Source: Exilibacterium tricleocarpae (GTDB lineage Bacteria; Pseudomonadota; Gammaproteobacteria; Pseudomonadales; Cellvibrionaceae). Taken from it: DNA of 64,000 bases. The DNA is taken from assembly GCF_007004655.1 (NCBI RefSeq), contig NZ_ML660091.1, forward strand, positions 248,001-312,000. Reading direction: 5' to 3'. Below are positions 44,285-52,570 of this stretch, piece after piece (the first letter of the stretch is position 1; each line of letters starts with the position of its first letter). The position numbers and the translations under genes were made by a program. The notes under the pieces were generated by a model that had not been told where the DNA came from, searched no databases, and saw nothing but the letters and a program-made list of their open reading frames with translations.

Positions 44285-45190
44285 ATGAAGTGTCGTCATT
44301 CGGTAATGGACGCCGGGCCTGCGTTGCCGCCGGTACCGCCCGTTTATCAGCCCGATACAGGTAATCTAGTCTATGCCCGCGATTTATCGACAACCCCGCT
44401 CGCTACCGGCCCCGACCCGCTGGCCGCGCCTGCGCCTGGAAGAGCTGTGGCTGCATCCACCCGGGTGACGTCGGTTGCCGGCCGGGACGACTGCCGCCGT
44501 TTTCTTGTGCTCAACGGCAAGGGCGGCTGTGGAAAAACCACTATCAGCACCAATCTCGCCAGCTACTTTGCGGTACAGGGATTGAAAACCGCCATCATGG
44601 ACTACGATCCCCAGGAGTCGAGTCTGACCTGGTTGAAACTGCGCGATGCGGAAAGCCGGACCGCGCCGTCCATTCACGGCATTGCCGCGCATCCCAGTGC
44701 CGGTGGTTCCGTCACTCGCAGTTGGCAACTGCGCATCCCCCACGGCACCCAACGGGTGGTGATTGACGCACCCGCCGGCGTCGACGGCGCAGAGCTGATC
44801 GGCTTGTTGAAAAATGTCGATGCAGTCGTGATTCCGGTACTGCCCTCCTCCATCGATATGCATGCAACCGCCCGCTTTATCCGGGATCTGCTGCTGATCG
44901 GCAAGGTCAGGACCCGCAATATTCCAGTGGGTATAGTGGCCAACCGAGTGCCCAAAAAAACCCAGGCCTATAAGAAATTGCAGTCGTTTCTGGGCGCGTT
45001 GAACATTCCCTTTGTCGTGCAGTTCAAAGACAATCCCAATTACCTCAACGCAGCGGAGATCGGCTTGGGCATTCACGAGCTGCAGTCCGGTAGCGGCGGC
45101 TATGAAGCGGAACAATGGGATAAACTGTCGAGCTGGCTGGAAGAGGCAACCAAGGATCGAAGATCACTGCGCCACGGAGGACAGCGTTGA
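44285..45190 (+). CDS. Solo ParA-family ATPase
   Basis: A 301-residue deviant Walker ATPase. About 70 N-terminal residues are Pro/Ala-rich and probably disordered. The P-loop is LNGKGGCGKTT (about 75-85) with the ParA-type signature Lys, followed by IMDYDPQESSLTWL and VVIDAPAGVDG (Walker B). No parB gene or parS sites are visible next to it. Such orphan ParA proteins often position a cellular cargo rather than a plasmid. GGGAGG lies 7 bp before the ATG. Confidence 0.85.
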   Translation: MKCRHSVMDAGPALPPVPPVYQPDTGNLVYARDLSTTPLATGPDPLAAPAPGRAVAASTRVTSVAGRDDCRRFLVLNGKGGCGKTTISTNLASYFAVQGLKTAIMDYDPQESSLTWLKLRDAESRTAPSIHGIAAHPSAGGSVTRSWQLRIPHGTQRVVIDAPAGVDGAELIGLLKNVDAVVIPVLPSSIDMHATARFIRDLLLIGKVRTRNIPVGIVANRVPKKTQAYKKLQSFLGALNIPFVVQFKDNPNYLNAAEIGLGIHELQSGSGGYEAEQWDKLSSWLEEATKDRRSLRHGGQR

Positions 45191-45212
45191 GAAACCGGCC
45201 ATATCGCGGTCG

Positions 45213-45530
45213 TTACCAGGCGCTGGTCGCCATATTGTCAAAGACAAAGAACTTTAAAAACAACCCGAAGCAGGCGTACAGGCAAAACCTAAGCAATAAC
45301 AACCGGTGAAACTTTGCCGGCTCGAAACTGCGTCGGCAAACCACCTCCCTCCCCCAGCGGTCATAAATAACTCCGCGTTTAAACTCCACCAGCAAACCGA
45401 TAAAAAGCCAGGCGATATAAAAGTAAAGCGCAAAAATATAAGCAGCGGTTTTTTGTACAAACATTGCAATAATCAGCACTATCCATACCGGAAAAATCGG
45501 AAAACTGTCTTTAAACATAAAACTTGTCAT
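45213..45530 (-). CDS. Small hypothetical membrane protein
   Basis: A 105-residue protein with three hydrophobic stretches (about 10-50 as one or two helices; 82-98). A Tyr/Arg-rich loop (EFKRGVIYDRWGREVVCRRS) separates them. No family was recognised and no good ribosome binding site is seen; the second Met (residue 5) is an alternative start. The gene is convergent with the ParA gene, 22 bp apart. Confidence 0.55.
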   Translation of the reverse strand: MTSFMFKDSFPIFPVWIVLIIAMFVQKTAAYIFALYFYIAWLFIGLLVEFKRGVIYDRWGREVVCRRSFEPAKFHRLLLLRFCLYACFGLFLKFFVFDNMATSAW

Positions 45531-46162
45531 ATGTGTTTTTGTGCAATCAGTTTATGCAAGTGAAGGCCGGACTGCAATGGCTGATCAGTCGAGCCGACCT
45601 AAGCCAGACAGCACCTGCACAGTCAAACCCGTTGGTGAACGAAACGCTGTTAGGTGTCGGGTAAAGTTGACGGTCATTGCCCGACAGCTTTAAGACGGTA
45701 ACATCACGACTACACCATGCTGCCCAGAAAACGAATTGCCGGATGACCGATCATGATGGCCTAAGCCCCGGACACTGAAAACTACCTGGGTCTCTACGCC
45801 GGCCATCAAGAATTTAATAACGGCATGGTAGATGGTAACGGCGATAGACCGACCGGACGCTGTGGGTTGATAGGGCCTTGCAATGCCCGGTACCCGGCGA
45901 CCGGTAATGTAGTAACCAGATTCAGAAAGGGCCGTACACTTCGGTCTAAAATGGCCAATCACCTCCCCTAAAACGCGCAGAAAACCACCAGTCGACTGAC
46001 CGGCGTGGCGACGCCCCCTGTCTGGTCCTAACCCTGTTACCACCTCCCCGCGCCACTACCTGGCTCTCACTGCTGCCACGATCTAAACCTCATTGGGCGC
46101 CACTTCAAAATTGAAGTAGGTTCGTTTTTTCCGTTCAACAAATTGATTATGAGGTTAACAGC
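45531..46162. other. Intergenic DNA upstream of the ketoacyl-synthase gene
   Basis: Open frames on both strands (for example minus 45690-46043) lack recognisable motifs. The last 65 bp hold the palindrome at 46102-46117 and a GAGG ribosome binding site (46151-46154). Confidence 0.4.
46102..46117. promoter_or_regulatory. Perfect palindrome upstream of the KAS III-like gene
   Basis: ACTTCAA-AA-TTGAAGT: 7-bp arms with a 2-bp centre, 45 bp before the start codon. Spacing and symmetry fit a dimeric regulator site. A Fis-type helix-turn-helix protein is encoded just downstream. Confidence 0.5.
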
Positions 46163-47164
46163 ATGGAATTTTCAGGCAGTTCACGTATCGCAGGCGTCGG
46201 GGCCTATCTCCCCAACAACCGGGTCACGTCCCGCTCGCTTATGGAGGAGGTGAATTCGACAAGATTCGGAACCCCCGTGACCTATATAGACCGACTGGCG
46301 GGTATCAAGGAGCGGCGCATTTCCGATGAAAATATGCTACCTTCCGACATGGCGATAAGGGCATCTGAAAACGCGCTTGAGGATGCCGGGGTCAGCCCTG
46401 GTGATATCGACCTGGTTGTCTACTGCGGCATCGACAGGGACTGGCAGGAACCTGCCACAGCGCACCGGGTACAGTCGATCATCGGTGCGGAAAAAGCCAC
46501 CTGCTTCGACCTGTCCAACGCCTGCCACGGTTTTATGAACGGGCTCTCGGTAGCCGATGCCTTTATCGCCAAAGGCGGCATCGACAATGCGCTGGTGTGT
46601 ACCGGCGAGAAAACGAGTCATGTCATGTACTCGTTTATGGAAAGAATAAAAAATACCAACAGTAAAGCAGAGTTTAGAAAGTGGCTTGGCAGCTTGACGG
46701 TTGGCGACGCCGGGGGCGCCATGGTGGTACAGCGCTCTGCGGCGGGTGACGGACTCCGGTGGGTCGGTTTCCAGTCCCAGGGAGAGCACGCGGAGCTGTG
46801 CTGGTGGCGTCACAAAGAGGAAGGCGGTCTGGAAGGTGAAATGGTAATGGACAGAATATCCCGAACCGTTGTGGACCTGCATCGCGGCATGATCGACGCG
46901 ACTTATGAAAAACTGGATTGGTCACCCGGTAGCGCTGACTGGCTGTACTGCCACCAGGCCGGCGCCGGACCTCACCAGGAACTGGTCAAAGTAGCAGGCA
47001 TGGCGCCTGACTATGCGCCCATCACCTATGACTATTACGGCAACCTGGCCAGTGCAACCATTCCGGTCAACATCGCGCTGAATCGCCCCAAGCGCGGTGA
47101 CCGGTTATTGATCTTTGGAGCGGGGAGTGGCATTAGCGTATGTCAAGCGGGAATGGTGTTTTAG
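46163..47164 (+). CDS. Ketoacyl-ACP-synthase III-like enzyme
   Basis: A 333-residue thiolase-fold condensing enzyme of the FabH/PqsD/OleA type. The triad is complete: Cys121 in SNACHGFMNG, His264 in YCHQAGAGP and Asn294 in YYGNLASATIPV. After His the usual HQAN is HQAG, and about 15 residues around 205-225 (GEHAELCWWRHKEEGG) are unusual. Housekeeping fabH usually lies with plsX and fabD; this copy instead overlaps a membrane-bound regulator gene by 25 bp. That context suggests a specialised product, perhaps a signal. GAGG precedes the ATG. Confidence 0.85.
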   Translation: MEFSGSSRIAGVGAYLPNNRVTSRSLMEEVNSTRFGTPVTYIDRLAGIKERRISDENMLPSDMAIRASENALEDAGVSPGDIDLVVYCGIDRDWQEPATAHRVQSIIGAEKATCFDLSNACHGFMNGLSVADAFIAKGGIDNALVCTGEKTSHVMYSFMERIKNTNSKAEFRKWLGSLTVGDAGGAMVVQRSAAGDGLRWVGFQSQGEHAELCWWRHKEEGGLEGEMVMDRISRTVVDLHRGMIDATYEKLDWSPGSADWLYCHQAGAGPHQELVKVAGMAPDYAPITYDYYGNLASATIPVNIALNRPKRGDRLLIFGAGSGISVCQAGMVF

Positions 47165-48042
47165 TCTACGCAATACCCAGTGTATTGGCGCTGGCATTAA
47201 AGATCGTCATCTTTCTGATGGCACGGCACTCACTGCGGCAGATAAGACCCTGGTTGTGGGTCTTTCTGCTGTCATTGTTCGGGGCCAATCTTGCTGAGTT
47301 AACCGGGTTTTACTATACCGATAACCCCGCGCCTTCCTATTACTATATGCTGGGCTATTATATCTGCGCCCTGCTAGCCTGCCTGTCGCTGTTGGGCTTG
47401 TCGCTTGATGTAAGCGGCTGCCCGTCCCGCTACTTTAATCGGCCCATAATCGTTTATGGTGTGCTGGCCTCAGTCGTCGTAGGAATGCCCGGGTTGGTGA
47501 TTGCCGGTGTTGAGAGTATCGGCTACTCCGTCACCCGCGTGGCAGGTCCCTACTATTGGGTTTGGCAGATCACCGCCGTTGTCTCGCTGCTGTCTAGCCT
47601 CGTGGTTCTCGCCCACTGCTGGCGGCGCAATCAGGACCCGTTGCGCCGGCGGCGGGCTTTCGTGCTCCTGATTGGCAGCGGCCCCATGGTGCTGATGGTG
47701 GTCGCGGTCATAGCGGCTATGCAAGTGGGGTTCAATTTTAACGCCGCCGTGCTGGTTTCGCTTTTAATAACGTTTCTGTTGATGGTATTGGTCTATACCG
47801 AAACTACCGAGCGGCTGTTCCGGTTCCTGTCCATTATACCGACGACCAAAGAGCATCGGTCTGCCGGGATCATCAGCCCGTTGATATTTGGCCATGGGCC
47901 TGTGCATCTCAAAGAGGCCAGCGCCGTTTTTGAGCGTGAGGTGATTAAAAACGCTGTTGAACGCTGCGGCGGCAATAAGACCCATGCGGCGAATATGCTG
48001 GGCATTTCGCGCAATACGCTGTTGAGAAAGTTAAAGGAATAA
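47140..48042 (+). CDS. Polytopic membrane protein with C-terminal Fis-type DNA-binding domain (copy 3)
   Basis: A 300-residue paralogue of the proteins at 41180 and 42114. Conserved blocks are IPSVLALALKIVIFLMARHS, AGVESIGYSVTRVAGPYYWV, DPLRRRRAFVLLI, RLFRFLSIIPTTKEHRS and the helix-turn-helix AVERCGGNKTHAANMLGISR. Its DNA-binding helix is nearly that of copy 1 and differs from copy 2. It begins 25 bp before the end of the synthase gene, so the two are translationally coupled and probably function together. Confidence 0.8.
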   Translation: MSSGNGVLVYAIPSVLALALKIVIFLMARHSLRQIRPWLWVFLLSLFGANLAELTGFYYTDNPAPSYYYMLGYYICALLACLSLLGLSLDVSGCPSRYFNRPIIVYGVLASVVVGMPGLVIAGVESIGYSVTRVAGPYYWVWQITAVVSLLSSLVVLAHCWRRNQDPLRRRRAFVLLIGSGPMVLMVVAVIAAMQVGFNFNAAVLVSLLITFLLMVLVYTETTERLFRFLSIIPTTKEHRSAGIISPLIFGHGPVHLKEASAVFEREVIKNAVERCGGNKTHAANMLGISRNTLLRKLKE

Positions 48043-48448
48043 TAGCCGGCGTTAGCGTAAAACCCATGACAGTGGCAGGCAACCTCTGGCTATAGCCGCC
48101 CCCATTGTTTCTGGCTGCCTGTTGACCTCACATCAATACGTTGTTTAGCGTCCGCTAATATAAGACAACACGGCTTTATATGATTTTCTTCTAAATCCAG
48201 CGACGGCCAATCAACAATTATCAGATTAATAACACTTTTCTCTGACGAATTTCAAAATATGTAGGACTTTCAACGCTCCATCGGCTCACAGTTGCCGCTG
48301 GTTATGGTGCTTTATCATTGGTTGGGATAGAAATTGCGGGCATCCGCCGCAAGAGGAAAACAGCACTGTATCCATCAAGAAGGTAAGCATTGCCCGAATA
48401 AGCAACACAGCGGCAGCAGTGTTCAAATAATAATCAAAGGATATAGAG
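48043..48448. other. AT-rich intergenic DNA
   Basis: No gene or RNA was recognised. The stretch precedes the lectin-hydrolase gene; AAGGATATAGAG directly before 48449 is its ribosome binding site. Confidence 0.45.
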
Positions 48449-51376
48449 ATGATAAAAAGAAATCTATTGTCGATGTTGACTCTCTGCGGCCTGACATCTG
48501 TTTCAATCCAAGCGGCGGCTGTCTCAGCAGCGGAGGCTGTCGATGGGTTGGCTCAGGGCTGTTATGTCATCAAGTCCCCGACGGTCAACAAATACATCAA
48601 ACAATATCAATCGGGTGGCACTGCCAATGGTGGCGAGCGCTTCGGCTTTAAGGCAGCCAGTGTTGCAGAAGCCAACAGTTTCTTTTTCAAACCCACCCGG
48701 TTCAAGCACTTTATGATGACCAATGCCGATGGTCGCTACATGGCAACGACATCGCCGGCGAATTCGACGGCCGGTACCTCGCCCGGAGAGTCGGCCGAAT
48801 GGAACATTGAGGCGATTCAGCAAGGGGAAAATGAATTCCGGTATCGCTTTAAGGCGATTGGACTCAACCGCACGCTGCACCACAATTATGCAACCGATGA
48901 CCTTACTTTCTTTACGACATTAAACCCGAATAACGATAGCGAGACCGCCTTTGAACTTATTCCGGCTGCCAACTGTGTGGCGTATCCGGAAATAGAGACA
49001 AATGTCACCGGCAGCCCTGATTTGCTCAAAGGTAACGCAAACCTGCCTGTGCGCGGTTTTGTCGATGCCCATGCACATATCGCCTCCTATGAATTTATGG
49101 GTGGGAAGTTTGTACATGGCGATCCGTTTCATCGATTTGGCGTGACCGAAGCCCTTAACGACAGTGCTGTTATTCACGGGGAAAATGGCTCACTTGACTT
49201 ACTTGGCAATATTTTTGCGTATGATGATCCCGGTTTCCGTTACGACACGCGCGGCTGGCCCGACTTTCCCCATTGGCCAACCCACCGGGACGTAAGCCAC
49301 ACCGGCTATTATTACAAGTGGATTGAAAGAGCGTACCTGGGCGGGTTGCGTATGGTCGTCAGCCATATGGTTGAAAACAAAGCGCTGTGCAGCATACAAA
49401 GTCTGGTCAATCCCGCTGCTCAAAACAGCCCGAACAGTTGTGAAGCAATGGACAGCGTTCGCCTGCAGGTACAGCGGTTACATGAAATGCAGGACTATAT
49501 CGACGCGCAACACGGTGGACCGGGTAAAGGCTTCTTCAGAATTGTTACCTCGCCTTTAGAGGCCAGGCAAGTCATTGCCGACGGCAAATTGGCTGTGTTC
49601 ATGGGTATCGAAGTCTCTGAATTATTCGATTGCGGTATACAGGGCGGCTGTACCCGTCACTCCGTCGAACAGCAACTGCAGGAAGTGTACGATTTGGGCA
49701 TTCGGGGGATATTCCCGACGCACCGCTTTGACAACAAGATCGGCGGCGCCAAGCTCGAAGGTGGTTTTCTTAACGCCGGACAGTGGTTGTCAGCCGGGTA
49801 CCTCTTTGACACTAAAGAGTGCGATGCGGGTACCAGGGGTGCCCAACTCGAGCCGGGTTTCCCTGTCGTTGAAGGTATTCCCGTGTTAGGTGATATTATT
49901 GGTGGCATCAGTAACGCACCTGACTATGATCCTAATATCAGGCACTGTAACCGACAAGGGCTGTCGGAATTAGGTGTGTACCTGATCAATCGCATGATCG
50001 ATATGGGCATGCTGATTGAACTGGACCATGCCGCTGAAAAAACGGCTGCCAGTATTCTGGATATCGTTGAAACCCGCAATTATAGCGGCGTGATAAGCGC
50101 CCATAGCCACTTGTCCGCTAGACCGGACAATGGTTTGCACGTCAACTTTAAACGCCTGGTGCAAACGGGTGGTTTTGTATCTCCCTACAACAAAAGTGCT
50201 TATGATCTTGCACAGGATATTGACAAATACTTATCCGAAGTGGAAACGACAGCATTTGCTCATGGTGTGAGTTTCGGTACTGATATGACGGGCCTGGCCA
50301 ATCAGCCCGGGCCTCGCGCCGATGCGCAAACCGATCCACTGCAATACCCGTTCACGAATGAATTCGGACTGGTTTTTGATAAACAAAAGTCCGGTAATCG
50401 AGTACTGGATTACAATGCCGAAGGGATGGCTCACTACGGTATGCTGGCCGATCATGTGCAGGATATACGCGAGCAGACATCCAGTCGAATTTACGAAGCC
50501 GTGATGAACTCTACAGAAGCGTATTTGCAAATGTGGGAACGCGCCACAGCAAACAACAGCGCTTACCACAACTCGCTTGAGCAAACAGTAAAAGTTGTCA
50601 CGCAGCTCAATGGTGATTGCCTGGGCGTTGCCGGTAGAGACGAGGACGTTGTGCCGGGGGTACCGGCCAGGCATGCGCCTTGTTTTAGCAGGCCACGGCA
50701 GGCTGATCAACACTGGATTTATGACGGGGCACAAGGCACATTCAAAAATAGTGCGAACCCCTCCCTATGCCTCGATTCCAGAGAAGCGTTTAGCGGCGGA
50801 ATACCAAGGTTGCTCGCTTGTGAAAACACCAATAATTCACGCTGGTTGTACGCTGACTACACACTGAGAAGCGCCGTCGACAGTTCCTGGGTATTGGACG
50901 CAATGGAAAGAGTGGGTCATGTGCTGCTCTACGGATACCATGGCCGGGACAATCAAGACTGGGAGTTACGTACTGAAAGAGAGGTGTACAACTGGATAAC
51001 GCTCAGGCCTTACAATCGTGACGGATGCATCGATGTGCAAGACGAAAACACCGCAAACGGAACCTTTCTCAGGTTTGAACGCTGTGATCCGATCGATGGC
51101 CAACAGTTTCTGTACAACCCGGCGACGGGCGCCGTCACTACCAAGTTGGATACCAACAAATGCGTAACGGTTCCAAATGGTAATGTGTCCAATGGAAACC
51201 GTCTGGTTATCTGGGATTGCAACGGTGATATCAGCCAGCAATGGGACTTTGACAACGGTGTATTCCGGTCGCGTATTGATAGCAATAAGGTCTGGGATGT
51301 TACCAATAGCGAAAATATTGTTATCTATAGTAGCCACGGTGGCGGTAACCAGCGCTGGAAAACTATCTTACAGTAA
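48449..51376 (+). CDS. Secreted M19-dipeptidase-like metallohydrolase with ricin-type lectin domain
   Basis: A 975-residue exported protein. A signal peptide covers about 1-25. Residues about 36-175 look like a beta-trefoil or fascin-like module. The catalytic part (about 200-710) resembles membrane dipeptidase (M19). Candidate metal ligands are His208/His210 in DAHAH, Glu388 in MGIEVSE, His527 in ELDH, His552 or His554 in SAHSH, and Asp612 in FGTDM. From about 720 the chain is a ricin-B-type lectin with QxW-like repeats (ADQHWIYD, NQDWELR, SQQWDFD, NQRWKTI). It probably binds a glycan and hydrolyses a nearby substrate outside the cell. Codon use is lower in GC than in the core genes. Confidence 0.8.
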   Translation: MIKRNLLSMLTLCGLTSVSIQAAAVSAAEAVDGLAQGCYVIKSPTVNKYIKQYQSGGTANGGERFGFKAASVAEANSFFFKPTRFKHFMMTNADGRYMATTSPANSTAGTSPGESAEWNIEAIQQGENEFRYRFKAIGLNRTLHHNYATDDLTFFTTLNPNNDSETAFELIPAANCVAYPEIETNVTGSPDLLKGNANLPVRGFVDAHAHIASYEFMGGKFVHGDPFHRFGVTEALNDSAVIHGENGSLDLLGNIFAYDDPGFRYDTRGWPDFPHWPTHRDVSHTGYYYKWIERAYLGGLRMVVSHMVENKALCSIQSLVNPAAQNSPNSCEAMDSVRLQVQRLHEMQDYIDAQHGGPGKGFFRIVTSPLEARQVIADGKLAVFMGIEVSELFDCGIQGGCTRHSVEQQLQEVYDLGIRGIFPTHRFDNKIGGAKLEGGFLNAGQWLSAGYLFDTKECDAGTRGAQLEPGFPVVEGIPVLGDIIGGISNAPDYDPNIRHCNRQGLSELGVYLINRMIDMGMLIELDHAAEKTAASILDIVETRNYSGVISAHSHLSARPDNGLHVNFKRLVQTGGFVSPYNKSAYDLAQDIDKYLSEVETTAFAHGVSFGTDMTGLANQPGPRADAQTDPLQYPFTNEFGLVFDKQKSGNRVLDYNAEGMAHYGMLADHVQDIREQTSSRIYEAVMNSTEAYLQMWERATANNSAYHNSLEQTVKVVTQLNGDCLGVAGRDEDVVPGVPARHAPCFSRPRQADQHWIYDGAQGTFKNSANPSLCLDSREAFSGGIPRLLACENTNNSRWLYADYTLRSAVDSSWVLDAMERVGHVLLYGYHGRDNQDWELRTEREVYNWITLRPYNRDGCIDVQDENTANGTFLRFERCDPIDGQQFLYNPATGAVTTKLDTNKCVTVPNGNVSNGNRLVIWDCNGDISQQWDFDNGVFRSRIDSNKVWDVTNSENIVIYSSHGGGNQRWKTILQ

Positions 51377-51401
51377 GTAAGGTGTTCCAGGCTTTAGTCG
51401 C

Positions 51402-51593
51402 TTAGACGTGATCTGGCAGGCACTCGTTTTTATCCGGTGCCTGCCAGATTGAATTTGGGGTGAATATGCCCAGCCCGAATAGGCTTATCATCCAGAAAAA
51501 TGTCCATTGGCGTTCTGTCGCAACCCATCGGCTTCTGGTGAGTGGTTTATCGTCGTAGTACCTATCCAATCGCTTCATCAATATTACCGTCAT
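51402..51593 (-). CDS. Small hypothetical protein, one membrane segment
   Basis: A 63-residue frame: basic N-terminus (KRLDRYYDDKPLTRSRW), then one hydrophobic stretch (WTFFWMISLFGLGIF). The tail is encoded by the hairpin at 51411-51449, which makes it doubtful. The second Met (residue 6) may be the start. It lies just after the MerR gene on the same strand. Confidence 0.35.
   Translation of the reverse strand: MTVILMKRLDRYYDDKPLTRSRWVATERQWTFFWMISLFGLGIFTPNSIWQAPDKNECLPDHV
51411..51449. terminator. Perfect 13-bp hairpin after the lectin-hydrolase gene
   Basis: ATCTGGCAGGCAC (51411-51423) and GTGCCTGCCAGAT (51437-51449) pair perfectly around a 13-base loop. No T-run follows on the plus strand, so it may stop transcription weakly or protect the mRNA end. 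Confidence 0.5.
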
Positions 51594-51621
51594 TAGCCGG
51601 AGAACGGGTCAATCCATATGC

Positions 51622-52143
51622 CTAATTTTGGGAAAATGCTTTAATTTCCGCTATTTCTTTTTTGTCGATTCCCAAGGATTCAAGGAAATCTGAATGGACC
51701 TCTGGCAGGTCACGCTCAAACTCGATATGCCATTGACGCATCGCCTGGTCATCCATGCCGGAGGCTCTAAGAATTTTTACCCACTGCTGCTTATTCATCA
51801 CTTTTGTAGTTTTCAACAGAGAACGTTTGCCTAAGAGCCGGATAATAAGTTGCTGTTGTTGCCTTATTCTACTTATTTCCGAATTCAGGTGCCGGAGCCT
51901 TTTCTCAAGTATTTCAGAGGGTTCATTGTTGCTTGAATCTAGAATTTCAGCAATTGAATCCAACGGTAACCCCGCTTCCTTGTAGGTTGCTATTTGCGCC
52001 ATTCGATCAAAATCGCGTTGGGTATACTGCCGGTAATTTGCCGTACTTCGGCCAGATGGCTTGAGCAGACCGATTTTGTCGTAATACAACAATGTACTGC
52101 GAGACACCGAAAATTCTTTTACCAACTGGCCGATAGAGTACAT
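51622..52143 (-). CDS. MerR family transcriptional regulator
   Basis: A 173-residue regulator. The N-terminus is a winged helix-turn-helix, YSIGQLVKEFSVSRSTLLYY and YDKIGLLKPSGRS, followed by YRQYTQRDFDRMAQI and a long dimerisation coiled coil (about 75-115). The C-terminal 60 residues are not a known metal-binding tail and have no Cys cluster, so it is not a mercury- or copper-type sensor. It is probably cotranscribed with the upstream hypothetical gene (13 bp apart). Confidence 0.88.
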   Translation of the reverse strand: MYSIGQLVKEFSVSRSTLLYYDKIGLLKPSGRSTANYRQYTQRDFDRMAQIATYKEAGLPLDSIAEILDSSNNEPSEILEKRLRHLNSEISRIRQQQQLIIRLLGKRSLLKTTKVMNKQQWVKILRASGMDDQAMRQWHIEFERDLPEVHSDFLESLGIDKKEIAEIKAFSQN

Positions 52144-52156
52144 ACCAAAACCTGTT

Positions 52157-52570
52157 TCAGATGGATTTAATATCCGGGCTAATCAAGGATGTGCGCGCTG
52201 CCGTGCTCGACAGTACACCCTTGCTGTAATAGTTATGCAGCACAGATTTAAAGTCTTCAACGATATCAGGATTTTGCTGTAGGAATAAGTGCCAGTTCTT
52301 ATCTGCCATAGCGTCTATTCGCCTGGCCATTATTCTCATGATAGCGTCGGTCATTGTCAGATGAAATTTCTCGCTGGCGCCCAGGCTTTCAGCATAGGCC
52401 TTGATCCCGCGACAAATACGCTCAATGGCGACATCCAGCTTATTTTCATTGAGATAAAGCCAGCCGAGGCGCAAGTGGCCAAGGTGGTTAAAATGTGCCG
52501 GATCAAGTGTCTTGTTTTCGAATTGTTCTATGAACGCTGTATCGCTCAATAAAACAGGTTGTGAGCTCAT
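52157..52570 (-). CDS. Conserved hypothetical protein
   Basis: A 137-residue protein that looks helical. FNHLGHLRLGWLYLNENKLD resembles a conserved motif with two His residues, followed by HLTMTDAIMRIMARRID. I do not know its function. The ATG at 52570 follows AGAGGAAA; the frame extends 6 codons further without support. It may be regulated by, or act with, the MerR protein encoded next to it. Confidence 0.65.
   Translation of the reverse strand: MSSQPVLLSDTAFIEQFENKTLDPAHFNHLGHLRLGWLYLNENKLDVAIERICRGIKAYAESLGASEKFHLTMTDAIMRIMARRIDAMADKNWHLFLQQNPDIVEDFKSVLHNYYSKGVLSSTAARTSLISPDIKSI

Noticed and set aside
45690-46043. 117-codon minus-strand frame upstream of the synthase gene
   Set aside because: No domain, no ribosome binding site; protein-like character not convincing.
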